34,091 nt of DNA from Anaerolineales bacterium (GCA_016929095.1 JAFGJM010000019.1:1-34091), one strand, 5' to 3'. Shown: positions 25,251 to 33,831, numbered from the stretch's first letter. The notes: generated by a model not told the origin, from the sequence alone. Translations and numbers: made by a program.

Positions 25251-26983
25251 TCCACGATTTAGCATACACAAGTAAGATAATCCTGGTCGATTACGGCAAA
25301 GAAGTAGAGCATGAAATCGCGTTTTTAGAAGAAATTATTAAAAATAATCCATTGCTGGAGTCCGTTTATCGCTCGCGCTGGCTGGCGATCAAATTACTGG
25401 AAAGCGATGACGAGATCATATCCCGGGTTAAAACTGTTCCTAACTCTGAACAATTATTAGAAAAAGCTAAATTAAGCGTAGAACACCTGCGCTCGATTTA
25501 CGATGACGATGTGGATATCATCATTGCCGACCGCCGGTATGGATGGATCAACGGATTGATGCGTGAAACCGTCACCCGTTCCAGTCAAAGCCGTATCACC
25601 CTCTCCGACAAAATCGATAAGGTTGTGACCAACAGGGTGCTAGGTATTCCAATCTTTTTGGTGATGATGTGGTTCGTTTTTAAATTCACTACCGATGTGG
25701 CAGGCCCTTTCCTGGATTGGGTAGATGGCGTAATTGCCGGACCGATTACTTCCTGGGTGGTCGCTTTACTTGGATTGATGGGTTTAGGCGGATCATGGGT
25801 TGAGTCATTATTTATGGATGGTATTATTGCTGGTGTGGGAGGGGTATTGGTTTTCGTCCCCGTTCTCATGTCTCTTTATCTGGCTTTAGCGGTATTAGAA
25901 GATTCGGGTTATATGGCGCGGGCGGCATTTGTAATGGACCGCTTGATGCATGTACTCGGGTTGCATGGTAAAAGCTTCCTGCCTATGATCGTCGGATTTG
26001 GCTGCACGGTTCCTGCGTTTTATGCCACCCGCACATTGGAAAATGAGCGCGATCGCATCCTGACCGGTCTTCTTGTCCCCTTTATGAGTTGCGGCGCCCG
26101 ACTTCCTGTTTATGTGCTGTTTGCCGCCATCTTTTTCCCGCAAAACGCGGGGACGATGATCTTCATCATGTACATTTTAGGTATCGCGATTGCAATCATC
26201 CTGGGAATGCTCCTAAAAAATACAATTTTTAAAACCAAACATAAAGGTTCCTTCGTTATGGAATTGCCGCCCTATCGCCTGCCCACCTTGAAAGGGATTT
26301 GGATCAACATGTGGGAAAGGACCTCTTCGTTCGTGAAAAAAGCCTGGACGATCATCTTAGGCACCAGTATTGTGATCTGGCTTTTATTGGCAATTCCAAT
26401 CGGTGGATCGGGCGAATTTGCCTCAACCGATGTGGATAATAGCGCTTTTGCTGGCTTCTCCAGAATACTAGCCCCGGTGTTCAAACCGGCTGGTTTTGGC
26501 AGCTGGGAAGCCAGCGGGTCAATCATTACCGGTTTTGTGGCAAAAGAGGTGGTGGTATCGACCATGTCTCAAGTGTATGATGTGGAGGCTGAGGAAGAGG
26601 GAGCGGAAGAACCAACAACCATCCTGGAAGATATTGGGAGTATTCTATCCAGTTTTGTCCAATCAACCATAGATACCGTAAAATCTATCCCACTCATGGT
26701 TGGTATCAACCTTTTTGAAGACGAAGGCGAAGAAGACCTCACCGGCTTAATGGTGGCTATCCAGGATGGCTTCACAAAATCAAGCAACGGTCATGGCATG
26801 CTCGCAGGATTGGCTTTTATGATCTTCACCCTGTTGTACACGCCCTGTATGGTAGCTGTGGCAGCGGAACGTCAGGAATTTGGTACAAAATGGATGTGGG
26901 TCAGCATCATCGGTCAGTTCTTGCTGGCTTGGATCGTATCGGTGATCGTGTTTCAAGGAGGAATAATATTGGGGTTAGGATAA
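25247..26983 (+). CDS. feoB: Ferrous iron transporter FeoB, membrane part with GDI-like domain
   Basis: The 578-residue protein holds the rest of FeoB. An N-terminal cytoplasmic helical domain (about residues 1-115) corresponds to the GDI domain that follows the G domain in complete FeoB. The membrane core starts near VLGIPIFLVMMW and contains both conserved gate motifs: GFGCTVPAFYATRTLENERD and PFMSCGARLPVYVLF. Late in the protein, after KEVVVSTMSQVYDV, there is an acidic loop (about residues 443-500) before the last two helices. Start and coupling follow from the ATGA overlap with the GTPase gene. An AGGAGG-like run just upstream also fits. Confidence 0.94.
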   Translation: MIHDLAYTSKIILVDYGKEVEHEIAFLEEIIKNNPLLESVYRSRWLAIKLLESDDEIISRVKTVPNSEQLLEKAKLSVEHLRSIYDDDVDIIIADRRYGWINGLMRETVTRSSQSRITLSDKIDKVVTNRVLGIPIFLVMMWFVFKFTTDVAGPFLDWVDGVIAGPITSWVVALLGLMGLGGSWVESLFMDGIIAGVGGVLVFVPVLMSLYLALAVLEDSGYMARAAFVMDRLMHVLGLHGKSFLPMIVGFGCTVPAFYATRTLENERDRILTGLLVPFMSCGARLPVYVLFAAIFFPQNAGTMIFIMYILGIAIAIILGMLLKNTIFKTKHKGSFVMELPPYRLPTLKGIWINMWERTSSFVKKAWTIILGTSIVIWLLLAIPIGGSGEFASTDVDNSAFAGFSRILAPVFKPAGFGSWEASGSIITGFVAKEVVVSTMSQVYDVEAEEEGAEEPTTILEDIGSILSSFVQSTIDTVKSIPLMVGINLFEDEGEEDLTGLMVAIQDGFTKSSNGHGMLAGLAFMIFTLLYTPCMVAVAAERQEFGTKWMWVSIIGQFLLAWIVSVIVFQGGIILGLG

Positions 26984-26999
26984 TTGCCTCCTTTTTTAG

Positions 27000-27038
27000 A
27001 CATAGCCCAATCTGACCCTATTATCGATTGGGCTATGT
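27000..27038. terminator. Perfect stem-loop between feoB and feoC
   Basis: ACATAGCCCAATC (27000-27012) and GATTGGGCTATGT (27026-27038) pair perfectly over 13 bp with a 13-base loop, 17 bases after the feoB stop. No T-run follows. It could be a partial terminator, a 3'-end stabiliser or an attenuation point before feoC. Confidence 0.55.
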
Positions 27039-27107
27039 ACAATAATTACCCAAGCCATAAACTCCATAATTTTTTTTATAATCCGTATCTATTTGATGGT
27101 GAACCTA

Positions 27108-27392
27108 ATGATTTCAAAAATACTGAAAGAGATGGAAAACACTGCCAAACCGGTTTCCCTGCGTTTTTTATGCCGTAAACTGGAGTTAGAAGAAAGCGCC
27201 CTCGAAGGCATGATGCAATTACTCGTTCAAAAAGGAGTTGTCAGAGATTCGTCGCGCTGCATGGATGAATTGCAGAAAAATCATAGTATTCCACAATGCG
27301 GCGGATGTACTGTCAGCAACTGCCCCATTGCACAAAACCTGCCTAAAACATATTCTCTGGTAAATAAAAAATCATCAGGAATTGGTGAGTAA
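27108..27392 (+). CDS. feoC: FeoC-like winged-helix protein with cysteine cluster
   Basis: The 94-residue protein has an N-terminal winged helix (ISKILKEMEN to LVQKGVVRD) and a C-terminal cysteine set: C51, C64, C67 and C72 (CGGCTVSNCP). This is the FeoC pattern, in which the cysteines may hold an oxygen-sensitive iron-sulfur cluster. FeoC acts on FeoB stability or activity. In-frame starts exist at 27093 (TTG) and 27096 (ATG), but homology begins at MISKILKE, with GGTGA 5 bases upstream. A TATAAT at 27077-27082 could give it a promoter of its own. Confidence 0.82.
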   Translation: MISKILKEMENTAKPVSLRFLCRKLELEESALEGMMQLLVQKGVVRDSSRCMDELQKNHSIPQCGGCTVSNCPIAQNLPKTYSLVNKKSSGIGE

Positions 27393-27449
27393 CCGGCATA
27401 AATATATTTATGAAACAAAAGCAACAACTCACCTGGCAAAAAAATCAAC

Positions 27450-27481
27450 AGACCTCACAGTTAAAAATAACCGTGAGGTCT
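27450..27481. terminator. Bidirectional terminator between feoC and hom
   Basis: AGACCTCACAGTTA (27450-27463) pairs with TAACCGTGAGGTCT (27468-27481) with one mismatch and a 4-base loop. On the minus strand a run of seven T lies just beyond the stem, so it is a good intrinsic terminator for hom. It can also stop the Feo operon transcript. Confidence 0.8.
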
Positions 27482-27515
27482 ATATCTATATATAGCCGGG
27501 ATAAATTCATCCGCT

Positions 27516-28541
27516 TTATCTGACCGCGTTGATAAAATCCGCTAATAATCCATATGCAGTGGTCTCTGGCCCAGGGTCATTCTCCACAATCGTCAAATTG
27601 CTGAGCACATCCATCTCAAACGAAACCACACTGGAAGATCCCATCACATTATACAGCGGTGATTTTATTGGCACCCTTTCCGGAGCGACCCGGGTTTTCA
27701 AGCCGCTTCCCTCTCGGCGGCAGGTGCAAACCAGCTTCCACCGCTCTCCGGCAGCTTTAGCAGCACGAATATCATCAGACGTAATACCGCGTATTCCCTG
27801 GCGCTCCACATCCACCGGCTTGATAGGGATATCCATGAGTACCGTCGCTAAAGCCGCCACCTTCACCGACGCATCCCAACCGTCTATGTCACCGCTGGGA
27901 TCGGTCTCAGCCAGCCCGGCCGATTGTGTGTACGACAATGCCTGTTCGAAGGTCTCGTCATCTTCCATGCGGGTCAAGATTAAATTGGTTGTGGAATTCA
28001 AGATGCCCGTAAAACTCAAAAGCCTGGCGCCGGGCAACGCACTGCGGAAAAGCGAAAATATGGGGGCACCATCCATCACGGCTGATTCAAAATAAAATTT
28101 TCGATTTCGAGAGTTAGCTAATTGCGTCAGCTCATGGTAGCCATGGACTACCGGACCCTTATTTGCCGTGATGGCATGCATACCCTCTTCTAACGCCAGC
28201 TTTATATGATCAAGCGCCGGCTGCCCGGTCTCATAATTTACCGGCGAATTTTCAAATAGAATCTCTGCTTTGACGCCGCGGATAAAATCCATGCTATCCT
28301 TGACAGAATCAATGGTTGATAAAGCATTAAGATTGGCATGCGCTTTTCCTAAGGCTACAGCAGCTTCTATGTCCAACCCATCCGGATCGATCGCAGAACC
28401 GTGTCGATTCGTGAATATTCCGCTCACTGAATACTCGATATTGTAACGTGTCTTCAATTCCTCTTGTTTATCCAATAGTAATTGAGCAAAAGCCTGCCCG
28501 ACATTCCCGAATCCCAATAATGCAAGTTTGTATTTTGTCAT
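27516..28541 (-). CDS. hom: Homoserine dehydrogenase
   Basis: Homoserine dehydrogenase reduces aspartate semialdehyde to homoserine on the way to threonine and methionine. The 341-residue protein has the NAD(P)-binding GFGNVGQAF (10-18), ITANKGPVV near residue 124, GILNSTTNLILTRM and the catalytic DPSGDIDGWDASVKVAAL block (about 215-232). It lacks the C-terminal ACT domain found in longer, feedback-regulated forms. AGAGGAA precedes the ATG. It stands alone; other threonine genes are not in the window. Confidence 0.94.
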   Translation of the reverse strand: MTKYKLALLGFGNVGQAFAQLLLDKQEELKTRYNIEYSVSGIFTNRHGSAIDPDGLDIEAAVALGKAHANLNALSTIDSVKDSMDFIRGVKAEILFENSPVNYETGQPALDHIKLALEEGMHAITANKGPVVHGYHELTQLANSRNRKFYFESAVMDGAPIFSLFRSALPGARLLSFTGILNSTTNLILTRMEDDETFEQALSYTQSAGLAETDPSGDIDGWDASVKVAALATVLMDIPIKPVDVERQGIRGITSDDIRAAKAAGERWKLVCTCRREGSGLKTRVAPERVPIKSPLYNVMGSSSVVSFEMDVLSNLTIVENDPGPETTAYGLLADFINAVR

Positions 28542-28691
28542 GATTTTCCTCTTTATTAAGGTATCAAGTTGTCAGGGAACGGAAATTACTAATGAAGATT
28601 ATTTTTATAAATGTGCATTTCAATTTTCCTGATCACCTTATTGACTGATACCTATGACTAATTTTTCCATTCTATAAATCTGCACTGTTCA

Positions 28692-29429
28692 CTAAATTAG
28701 AGGCCAGGGGAATTGACGTCGATCATTATGGGGTATGGGGAACACTTTCTCCCCTATGATAACCTGGGCGCGTGTCAATAATGCCGCTACCTCTGTTTCA
28801 TCCAAGTATTGAATTAAGTGCGACCGAAATTCATTTGATTTGATGTCAGGGTCTAATTTTTTGTAAAAGTTTTCCAAATCCCGGATCAAATTTTCGGGAA
28901 AAGGTTCCCCGGCGAAATCCCAAATGACCGTTCTTAATTTATCTTCCACGTGAAAGCAGATACCATGATCGATAGCCCACAGATGACCGTCGTTATCCAG
29001 CAGAATATGACTGCCCTTGCGATCGGCATTGTTGACCAGCAGATCAAACATGACCACCGGGCGCAGCCGTTTTCTATCGGCTTCGGAAAAATTGAAATAG
29101 TGATATTCGGGATCGTGTTCAATATAAAATTGTAATGAACCTCCCCCATATGGCGCATCCAGGCGGTACACCGTTGGGGGTACCAAATCCCAACCCAACG
29201 CCTCGCTGACCAGATATGCCGCAACTTCACGTTTTGTCAGTGTGTTCGCTGGAAAATCCCACAACGGTCGTTCACCTTTTGTGGGTTTATAGATCGCATT
29301 GATGCTTGTCCCATTGAATTCGACCTGAATTAAAAACGTATAATTTGAACCCCATACAAACTCCCCTCGAAAAGTAATCTCCCCCTCTTGCAGCACTTGA
29401 AGATATCTATCTTTAATGCTTGTGCCCAT
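28692..29429 (-). CDS. SCO1664-family protein (PI3/4-kinase-like fold)
   Basis: The protein of about 245 residues matches the family named after Streptomyces SCO1664 (TIGR03843). Kinase-like features are visible: K48 in NAIYKPTKGE, a glutamate E67 in LTKREVAAYL, a loop NNADRKGSHIL with D135, and D153 in AIDHGICFH, where kinases have the DFG aspartate. The substrate is unknown. The open frame extends to 29534, but those residues overlap the DUF3090 gene; homology begins at MGTSIKDRYL, so I start at 29429, which leaves a 17-base overlap. It is the last gene of the rarA-phosphomutase-DUF3090 run. Confidence 0.82.
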   Translation of the reverse strand: MGTSIKDRYLQVLQEGEITFRGEFVWGSNYTFLIQVEFNGTSINAIYKPTKGERPLWDFPANTLTKREVAAYLVSEALGWDLVPPTVYRLDAPYGGGSLQFYIEHDPEYHYFNFSEADRKRLRPVVMFDLLVNNADRKGSHILLDNDGHLWAIDHGICFHVEDKLRTVIWDFAGEPFPENLIRDLENFYKKLDPDIKSNEFRSHLIQYLDETEVAALLTRAQVIIGEKVFPIPHNDRRQFPWPLI

Positions 29430-29940
29430 TCTTTTTGGGACAGAAATGCCCTTCAGGGTCCATAGGTTGACCGCATTGCGGGCAAACCGGTCTACCCCGC
29501 GCCGCCACCTCGATACCCCAATGACACATGGCACGAATTTGAGAGCGGGTACACCAAAACCTTACAACACCCGTTTCTTCAGTGCTACTTTCCTCCGGTA
29601 CTGCCTCTTTGGCGATCAGCACGATAAAATCATTCTCATTATCATAACCTAAACCCAACTCGCCAATACGAAACAAGGGGTCTACCGGGGGGTTGATACG
29701 CATTTTCTCTTCCACAAAATCGGGGGAAGCTTCGGGTAAATCCGGAAATCGGGTACTCACTTCGGTTAAAAATTGCTCCAGCCCAACCGCCAGGGATTGA
29801 ATTTGGATTTTTTCAATGATCAAAGTGACCGTGCGCTCACCCTGCCAACCCTGAAGGTAGAATACCCGTTTTCCAGGTTGACCGATCGCATCGGTGGTAA
29901 TGTGGCTTACCGGACGAAGATCGATTTCAGTTGGCGTCAT
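29413..29940 (-). CDS. DUF3090-family protein with C-terminal zinc-ribbon-like motif
   Basis: The protein of about 175 residues belongs to DUF3090 (TIGR03847), found beside the SCO1664 and MSMEG_4193 families in Actinobacteria. The function is unknown. The N-terminal part is strand-rich (GKRVFYLQGWQGERTVTLIIEK in two strands). The C-terminus has CxxC-x9-C (PVCPQCGQPMDPEGHFCPKK) and nearby histidines, so zinc binding is likely. GTGGAG upstream acts as Shine-Dalgarno sequence; ATG at 29943 or 29940 are both possible and GTG at 29952 is less likely. It lies between the phosphomutase and the kinase-like gene. Confidence 0.82.
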   Translation of the reverse strand: MTPTEIDLRPVSHITTDAIGQPGKRVFYLQGWQGERTVTLIIEKIQIQSLAVGLEQFLTEVSTRFPDLPEASPDFVEEKMRINPPVDPLFRIGELGLGYDNENDFIVLIAKEAVPEESSTEETGVVRFWCTRSQIRAMCHWGIEVAARGRPVCPQCGQPMDPEGHFCPKKNGHKH

Positions 29941-29968
29941 CATAAACTCCACAAATAGTATACCAGAA

Positions 29969-30586
29969 TCATGGCATCTGAGGCGGAAAAGTAAACTCGT
30001 AATTCATCGAAATCAGACAGGCGCTTTTTTCATTGATCTCCAACACAGTCACCGAAGCTGGCCCGATATAAAGGCGGTTATAAAGCTCCAGTTGCATATC
30101 CAGGTAATGAACAACCACCATCCTCACCAGGTCGGCATGGGTAAAGCAAACAAACATTTCTTTCTCGGCGTGCATGGCGCATAAAGCCGAAATTTCATCA
30201 CTGACACGCTCTTTGGCTTCGGTTAATGTCTCTCCTCCCGGAAATCGAACCAGAGCGGGGGTGGTGTGCAATATATCCCATTCGCTTTGTTTTTGTAACC
30301 ATTCATAAGTTTGCCCCTGCCATTCGCCATAATCGACTTCCAATAAATCCGGCCGCGGGACGATCTCAGAATTCAGCGCTCTGGCAAGCGGTTCGGCAGT
30401 TTCCCAGGCGCGTTCTAATGGGCTTGAGTATATAGCCTTTATCGGGAGGTTCTTTAAGTGCTCTGCCACACTTTCTGCCTGGGATCGACCGACATCATTT
30501 AAATGCACTCCGGGCGTCCTGCCTGCCAGGATTTTTTTTACCATATAATCATTCTCACCATGCCGAACCAATAATACAACGGGCAT
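29969..30586 (-). CDS. Histidine phosphatase, MSMEG_4193-type putative phosphomutase
   Basis: The 205-residue protein is a histidine phosphatase: R8-H9-G10 carries the phospho-accepting histidine, R59 follows SSPLE, E83 is in EVDYGEWQG, and the second active-site histidine is H150 in CFTHADLVR. Position next to DUF3090 and the SCO1664-type gene assigns it to the MSMEG_4193 family (TIGR03848), called a putative phosphomutase but without proven substrate. TTGAGGA precedes the ATG. It begins 26 bases after rarA, so the four genes probably form one transcript. Confidence 0.87.
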   Translation of the reverse strand: MPVVLLVRHGENDYMVKKILAGRTPGVHLNDVGRSQAESVAEHLKNLPIKAIYSSPLERAWETAEPLARALNSEIVPRPDLLEVDYGEWQGQTYEWLQKQSEWDILHTTPALVRFPGGETLTEAKERVSDEISALCAMHAEKEMFVCFTHADLVRMVVVHYLDMQLELYNRLYIGPASVTVLEINEKSACLISMNYEFTFPPQMP

Positions 30587-30612
30587 ATTTCAATCCTCAA
30601 CCTTTCAGATCG

Positions 30613-32022
30613 TCAAGTGGGTTTATGCTTATGTTTGATTTCCATCACCGTTTCCTGGGGAAGCTCGGGTAATCGTTCGATATTCGTGATGCCCAATGCT
30701 TCGCGTTGCGCCTTTCGCCAGCGTTCTAATCGTTCCGCCACCTGGGCTTCATATCCTTGCGCGGAGGGAGAGTAAAAATATGTTCCCAATAAATCTCGCG
30801 GCAGGTATTGTTGTGGTAAAAAGTGCTGCGGGTCTTCATGGGGATATTGGTAACCTTTCCCATGCCCCAGGGCTCTTCCATCACGCGTGGCATCCTGCAA
30901 GTGCTGTGGGACGGCAGTGATACCGGCTTTTTCGATCAGTTGAAAAGCCTTGAAATACGATGTCGCGCTATTCGATTTCGGGGCAGTCGCAAGGAACAAA
31001 GTCGCTTCCACCAGCGGATACACGCCTTCGGGCAAACCAATATAATCGAACGCCTGAGCCGCAGCGACCGCCACGACCAATCCCATCGGTTCTCCTAACC
31101 CGATATCTTCACCCGCCAGAATGATCAGGCGGCGTAGAATGAAGCGGGGATCTTCTCCGGCGTAGATCATCTTCGCCAACCAATATAAAGCCGCATCGGG
31201 GTCAGAGCCACGCACCGATTTGATAAACGCCGAGATGGTATCGTAATGGGCGTCGCCGTCTTTGTCGTACAGAACTGCCCGCCGTTGAATTGATTCCTGC
31301 GCAATCTCTAGCGTGATATGAATTTCCCCATTCTCGCCCACCGGTGTACTTTCCACTGCCAGTTCCAGGGCGTTCAAAGCATTGCGGGCATCCCCTCCGG
31401 CGATATTGATGAGGTGATTGCGCGCCTCATGTTCTATCAAAATTTTGCGCTTCCCAAACCCGCGTTCGGGATCATTGATCGCCCGTTCAATTATCACACC
31501 GACATTTTCATCGCTGAGCGGGCGTAACTGGAATACACGGGAACGGGATACCAAGGCTCCAATCACTTCAAAATACGGGTTTTCAGTAGTAGCGCCGATC
31601 AGAGTGATAGCGCCATTTTCGACATGCGGCAGCAAGGCATCCTGTTGAGCTTTATTCCAGCGGTGCACCTCGTCCACAAAAAGGATGGTGCGCTTGCCGT
31701 AAAGCTTGCGCCGCTCGATAGCTGAGTCGATCACCACTCTAAGTTCAGCTTTTCCTGCCAACACTGCAGAAAGAGTCTCGAAATGCGATTTGGTCAGGTT
31801 TGCAATCACCATCGCCAGGGTGGTCTTACCCGTTCCGGGTGGTCCCCACAAGATGATCGATGAGAACAAACGGTCGCTTTCAATCGCCCTACGTAGCAAC
31901 TTGCCCGGACCGACGATATCTTCCTGCCCGACGAACTCATCCAGGGTGCGCGGGCGTAAACGCGCCGCCAGGGGAGCTTCGCTCTTCATGCGCTCGGTCA
32001 TGTTGTGGGTGAAGAGATCCAT
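30613..32022 (-). CDS. rarA: Replication-associated recombination protein A (MgsA/WRNIP1-like ATPase)
   Basis: RarA is an AAA+ ATPase that acts at stalled replication forks. The 469-residue protein has PLAARLRPRTLDEFVGQ at the front, Walker A GPPGTGKTT (60-68), Walker B ILFVDEVHRW, the sensor segment LIGATTENPYFEV, and the C-terminal MgsA-type domain with GSDPDAALYWLAKM. The frame extends 28 codons upstream, but homology begins at MDLFTHNMTE. A TATAAT 6 bases before that ATG suggests a leaderless transcript. It heads the rarA-phosphomutase-DUF3090-kinase run and is divergent from the Crp-like gene. Confidence 0.95.
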   Translation of the reverse strand: MDLFTHNMTERMKSEAPLAARLRPRTLDEFVGQEDIVGPGKLLRRAIESDRLFSSIILWGPPGTGKTTLAMVIANLTKSHFETLSAVLAGKAELRVVIDSAIERRKLYGKRTILFVDEVHRWNKAQQDALLPHVENGAITLIGATTENPYFEVIGALVSRSRVFQLRPLSDENVGVIIERAINDPERGFGKRKILIEHEARNHLINIAGGDARNALNALELAVESTPVGENGEIHITLEIAQESIQRRAVLYDKDGDAHYDTISAFIKSVRGSDPDAALYWLAKMIYAGEDPRFILRRLIILAGEDIGLGEPMGLVVAVAAAQAFDYIGLPEGVYPLVEATLFLATAPKSNSATSYFKAFQLIEKAGITAVPQHLQDATRDGRALGHGKGYQYPHEDPQHFLPQQYLPRDLLGTYFYSPSAQGYEAQVAERLERWRKAQREALGITNIERLPELPQETVMEIKHKHKPT

Positions 32023-32028
32023 GGGAAG

Positions 32029-32057
32029 ATTATAACGCCGGGTTAGGGCATAAGCAA
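32029..32057 (-). promoter_or_regulatory. Promoter giving a probably leaderless rarA transcript
   Basis: On the minus strand TTGCTT (32057-32052) and TATAAT (32034-32029) are 17 bases apart. Only 6 bases separate the -10 from the rarA ATG, and there is no Shine-Dalgarno sequence. Confidence 0.55.
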
Positions 32058-32161
32058 GGAAAACGATTTTTGTAGGGCATCCATCAGGCATCGAAATGGA
32101 GATCATGATGCATCCTTTTGTTCCAGACTCATGTATAATCCATTAACAGAAAGAGATACCC

Positions 32162-32623
32162 ATGCCAACCATCGATCAAATGCAAGCGTACCCATTCCTT
32201 TCAGGTCTCAACGACGCTGATCTGGCGCAGATTGTCCCATGCCTATCGAAACGGACCTTTGGCAAAGGTGCCTACCTTTATCACCCTGGCAACCCGGCAG
32301 TAAACGCCTATCTGATGGAGTCGGGCCTGGTACGCTGTTTCTTTACCGATAAACATGGCAATGATCACCTGATATCCCTGGTCGGACCACACAACCTGGT
32401 CGGTATACCCATGCTATATACCAACCAGGTGCGCGAGATGGGTGCTATGGCAGTTCAACCCACCACAGTCTGGGTGCTTTCACAAAAAGACCTGGCTTAT
32501 TTCGCCCAATGCTTTCCACAACTGATGCAAAATATCTACCTCTTGATGCATCTGACTCTACGTACGCTACTACGCGCCTTTCAAATGCAGGTAATGCTGG
32601 ATATCAATGGCCGGCTGGCTTGA
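32162..32623 (+). pseudogene. Crp/Fnr-family regulator, truncated before its DNA-binding domain
   Basis: The 153-residue product has a complete cyclic-nucleotide-binding-type beta-barrel: GLNDADLAQIVPCLSKRTFGKGAYLYHPGNP, then LMESGLVRCFFTDKHG and LVGIPMLYT, followed by the long dimerisation helix. It ends at INGRLA, exactly where Crp proteins go on to the winged helix. The TGA stop is supplied by sequence that reads in another frame as RHS protein, so the DNA-binding domain has been lost by a rearrangement near 32617-32620. A TATAAT at 32134-32139 may be its promoter. If expressed, the product would be an effector domain without DNA binding. Confidence 0.75.
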
Positions 32624-33831
32624 CCCAGGTACTCTCGGATGGCACGAATACCTACCTCTATGGAGTAAACCGCATTTCCCAGCAACATGACGCCACCCTG
32701 ACCGAATACTTCCTGGCAGATGCCCTCGGCTCGGTACGCCAATTAACTGATTCCGGCGGCGAGGTGGTGCTAGCGCGGGCTTACGACCCCTACGGTAGCC
32801 TGGTGGAAAATAACGCCTACGATGGGGTTACCACGCCCTACGGCTACACCGGCGAATACACCGACGCTGCCTCCGGCATGGTGTACTTGCGAGCCAGGTA
32901 TTACAACCCGGCGCAGGGCAGGTTCGTGAGTCGGGATGTGTGGGAGGGGGATGAAATAAAACCACTTTCATATAATTCTTGGGTATATGCATATAGTAAT
33001 CCAACAAATATAATAGACCCTTCTGGAATGTATGGGATTCAAGTTCATTATCATTTAACGAGAGCTCTTGTCGACTATTGGGCATCTGTCATACCAATTT
33101 CAGGAATAATAATAGGAAATATTGAGAATTTTGGTAAAGTAATAGGCGATTGGGATCAACATGTTGATCAAGCACCATTGCTACTTCCTGTAAATCCATT
33201 AGGCATTCCATGTCATTTTATGGATTATGATCATACTATCGCTCACGTAGAAGAAAGCATTTCGTCAAGAAAAATCTATTTATTTGGTGCTGCATTACAC
33301 CAACTTCAAGATTATTTTAGTCATTGGAATGAAGGTTATACAATTTTAACAGGTGGACATGCATGGGATTCTTATATTAATAGATCAGAAGATAAGTTAT
33401 CAGATTTTTTCAATGGTTACCATTGGGATGAATCCGTTACACCTGCAATAAAGATTCCTTCACTTTATCCAGCACATCCAAAGGAAGATGTAATACGTGT
33501 TGTTAAAAAACAAAATCCCTCTCTAATAATAAATTCTCAAATATCAGATTGGCAATTAATTGATTTGTATTTACGGAATGACAATGATGATTTAAGTTGG
33601 ACCCAGAAAAAAGATTTACGAGGCTATTTTGGATTTAATACAGATGATAATATTCCTGATTCATATAGAGAACAGTTGATGAAAAATACAGTTGATAATT
33701 ATGTCCATCAATTCATTCAGGAACTTCAAAATGAGGAAAAATGCTCAATTCCTTTGATTGATCCTAATCAGGCTTTTCCATACATAGATACAGTAGATCA
33801 CGAAATTCGATCTCTCTTAACTAAATATTAA
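32617..33831 (+). CDS. RHS/YD-repeat protein C-terminal fragment with toxin-like domain
   Basis: About 404 residues are homologous. The fragment starts with GLTQVLSDGTNTYLYG and continues through the RHS-associated core: DALGSVRQL, AYDPYGSLVE and RARYYNPAQGRFVSRD. It ends the core at NIIDPSGMYG, the usual release point of RHS toxins. From about base 32955 the DNA turns AT-rich and encodes a 275-residue unique C-terminus. The HxxxDxxxH motif (LHQLQDYFSHWN) and other His/Asp positions resemble zinc phospholipase C-like folds, so a lipid- or phosphate-ester-cleaving toxin is possible; this is inference. The frame formally opens at 32509 inside the Crp gene, and no start of its own is present, so it is a 5'-truncated gene. 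Confidence 0.78.
   Translation, partial: GLTQVLSDGTNTYLYGVNRISQQHDATLTEYFLADALGSVRQLTDSGGEVVLARAYDPYGSLVENNAYDGVTTPYGYTGEYTDAASGMVYLRARYYNPAQGRFVSRDVWEGDEIKPLSYNSWVYAYSNPTNIIDPSGMYGIQVHYHLTRALVDYWASVIPISGIIIGNIENFGKVIGDWDQHVDQAPLLLPVNPLGIPCHFMDYDHTIAHVEESISSRKIYLFGAALHQLQDYFSHWNEGYTILTGGHAWDSYINRSEDKLSDFFNGYHWDESVTPAIKIPSLYPAHPKEDVIRVVKKQNPSLIINSQISDWQLIDLYLRNDNDDLSWTQKKDLRGYFGFNTDDNIPDSYREQLMKNTVDNYVHQFIQELQNEEKCSIPLIDPNQAFPYIDTVDHEIRSLLTKY

Noticed and set aside
25240..25255. feoB split as a sequencing frameshift
   Set aside because: The break is at the domain border and gives an exact ATGA stop-start overlap, so a real split is more likely; reads would settle it.
32509..32616. Upstream start of the RHS frame
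   Set aside because: These codons are Crp sequence in another frame; RHS homology begins only at 32617.
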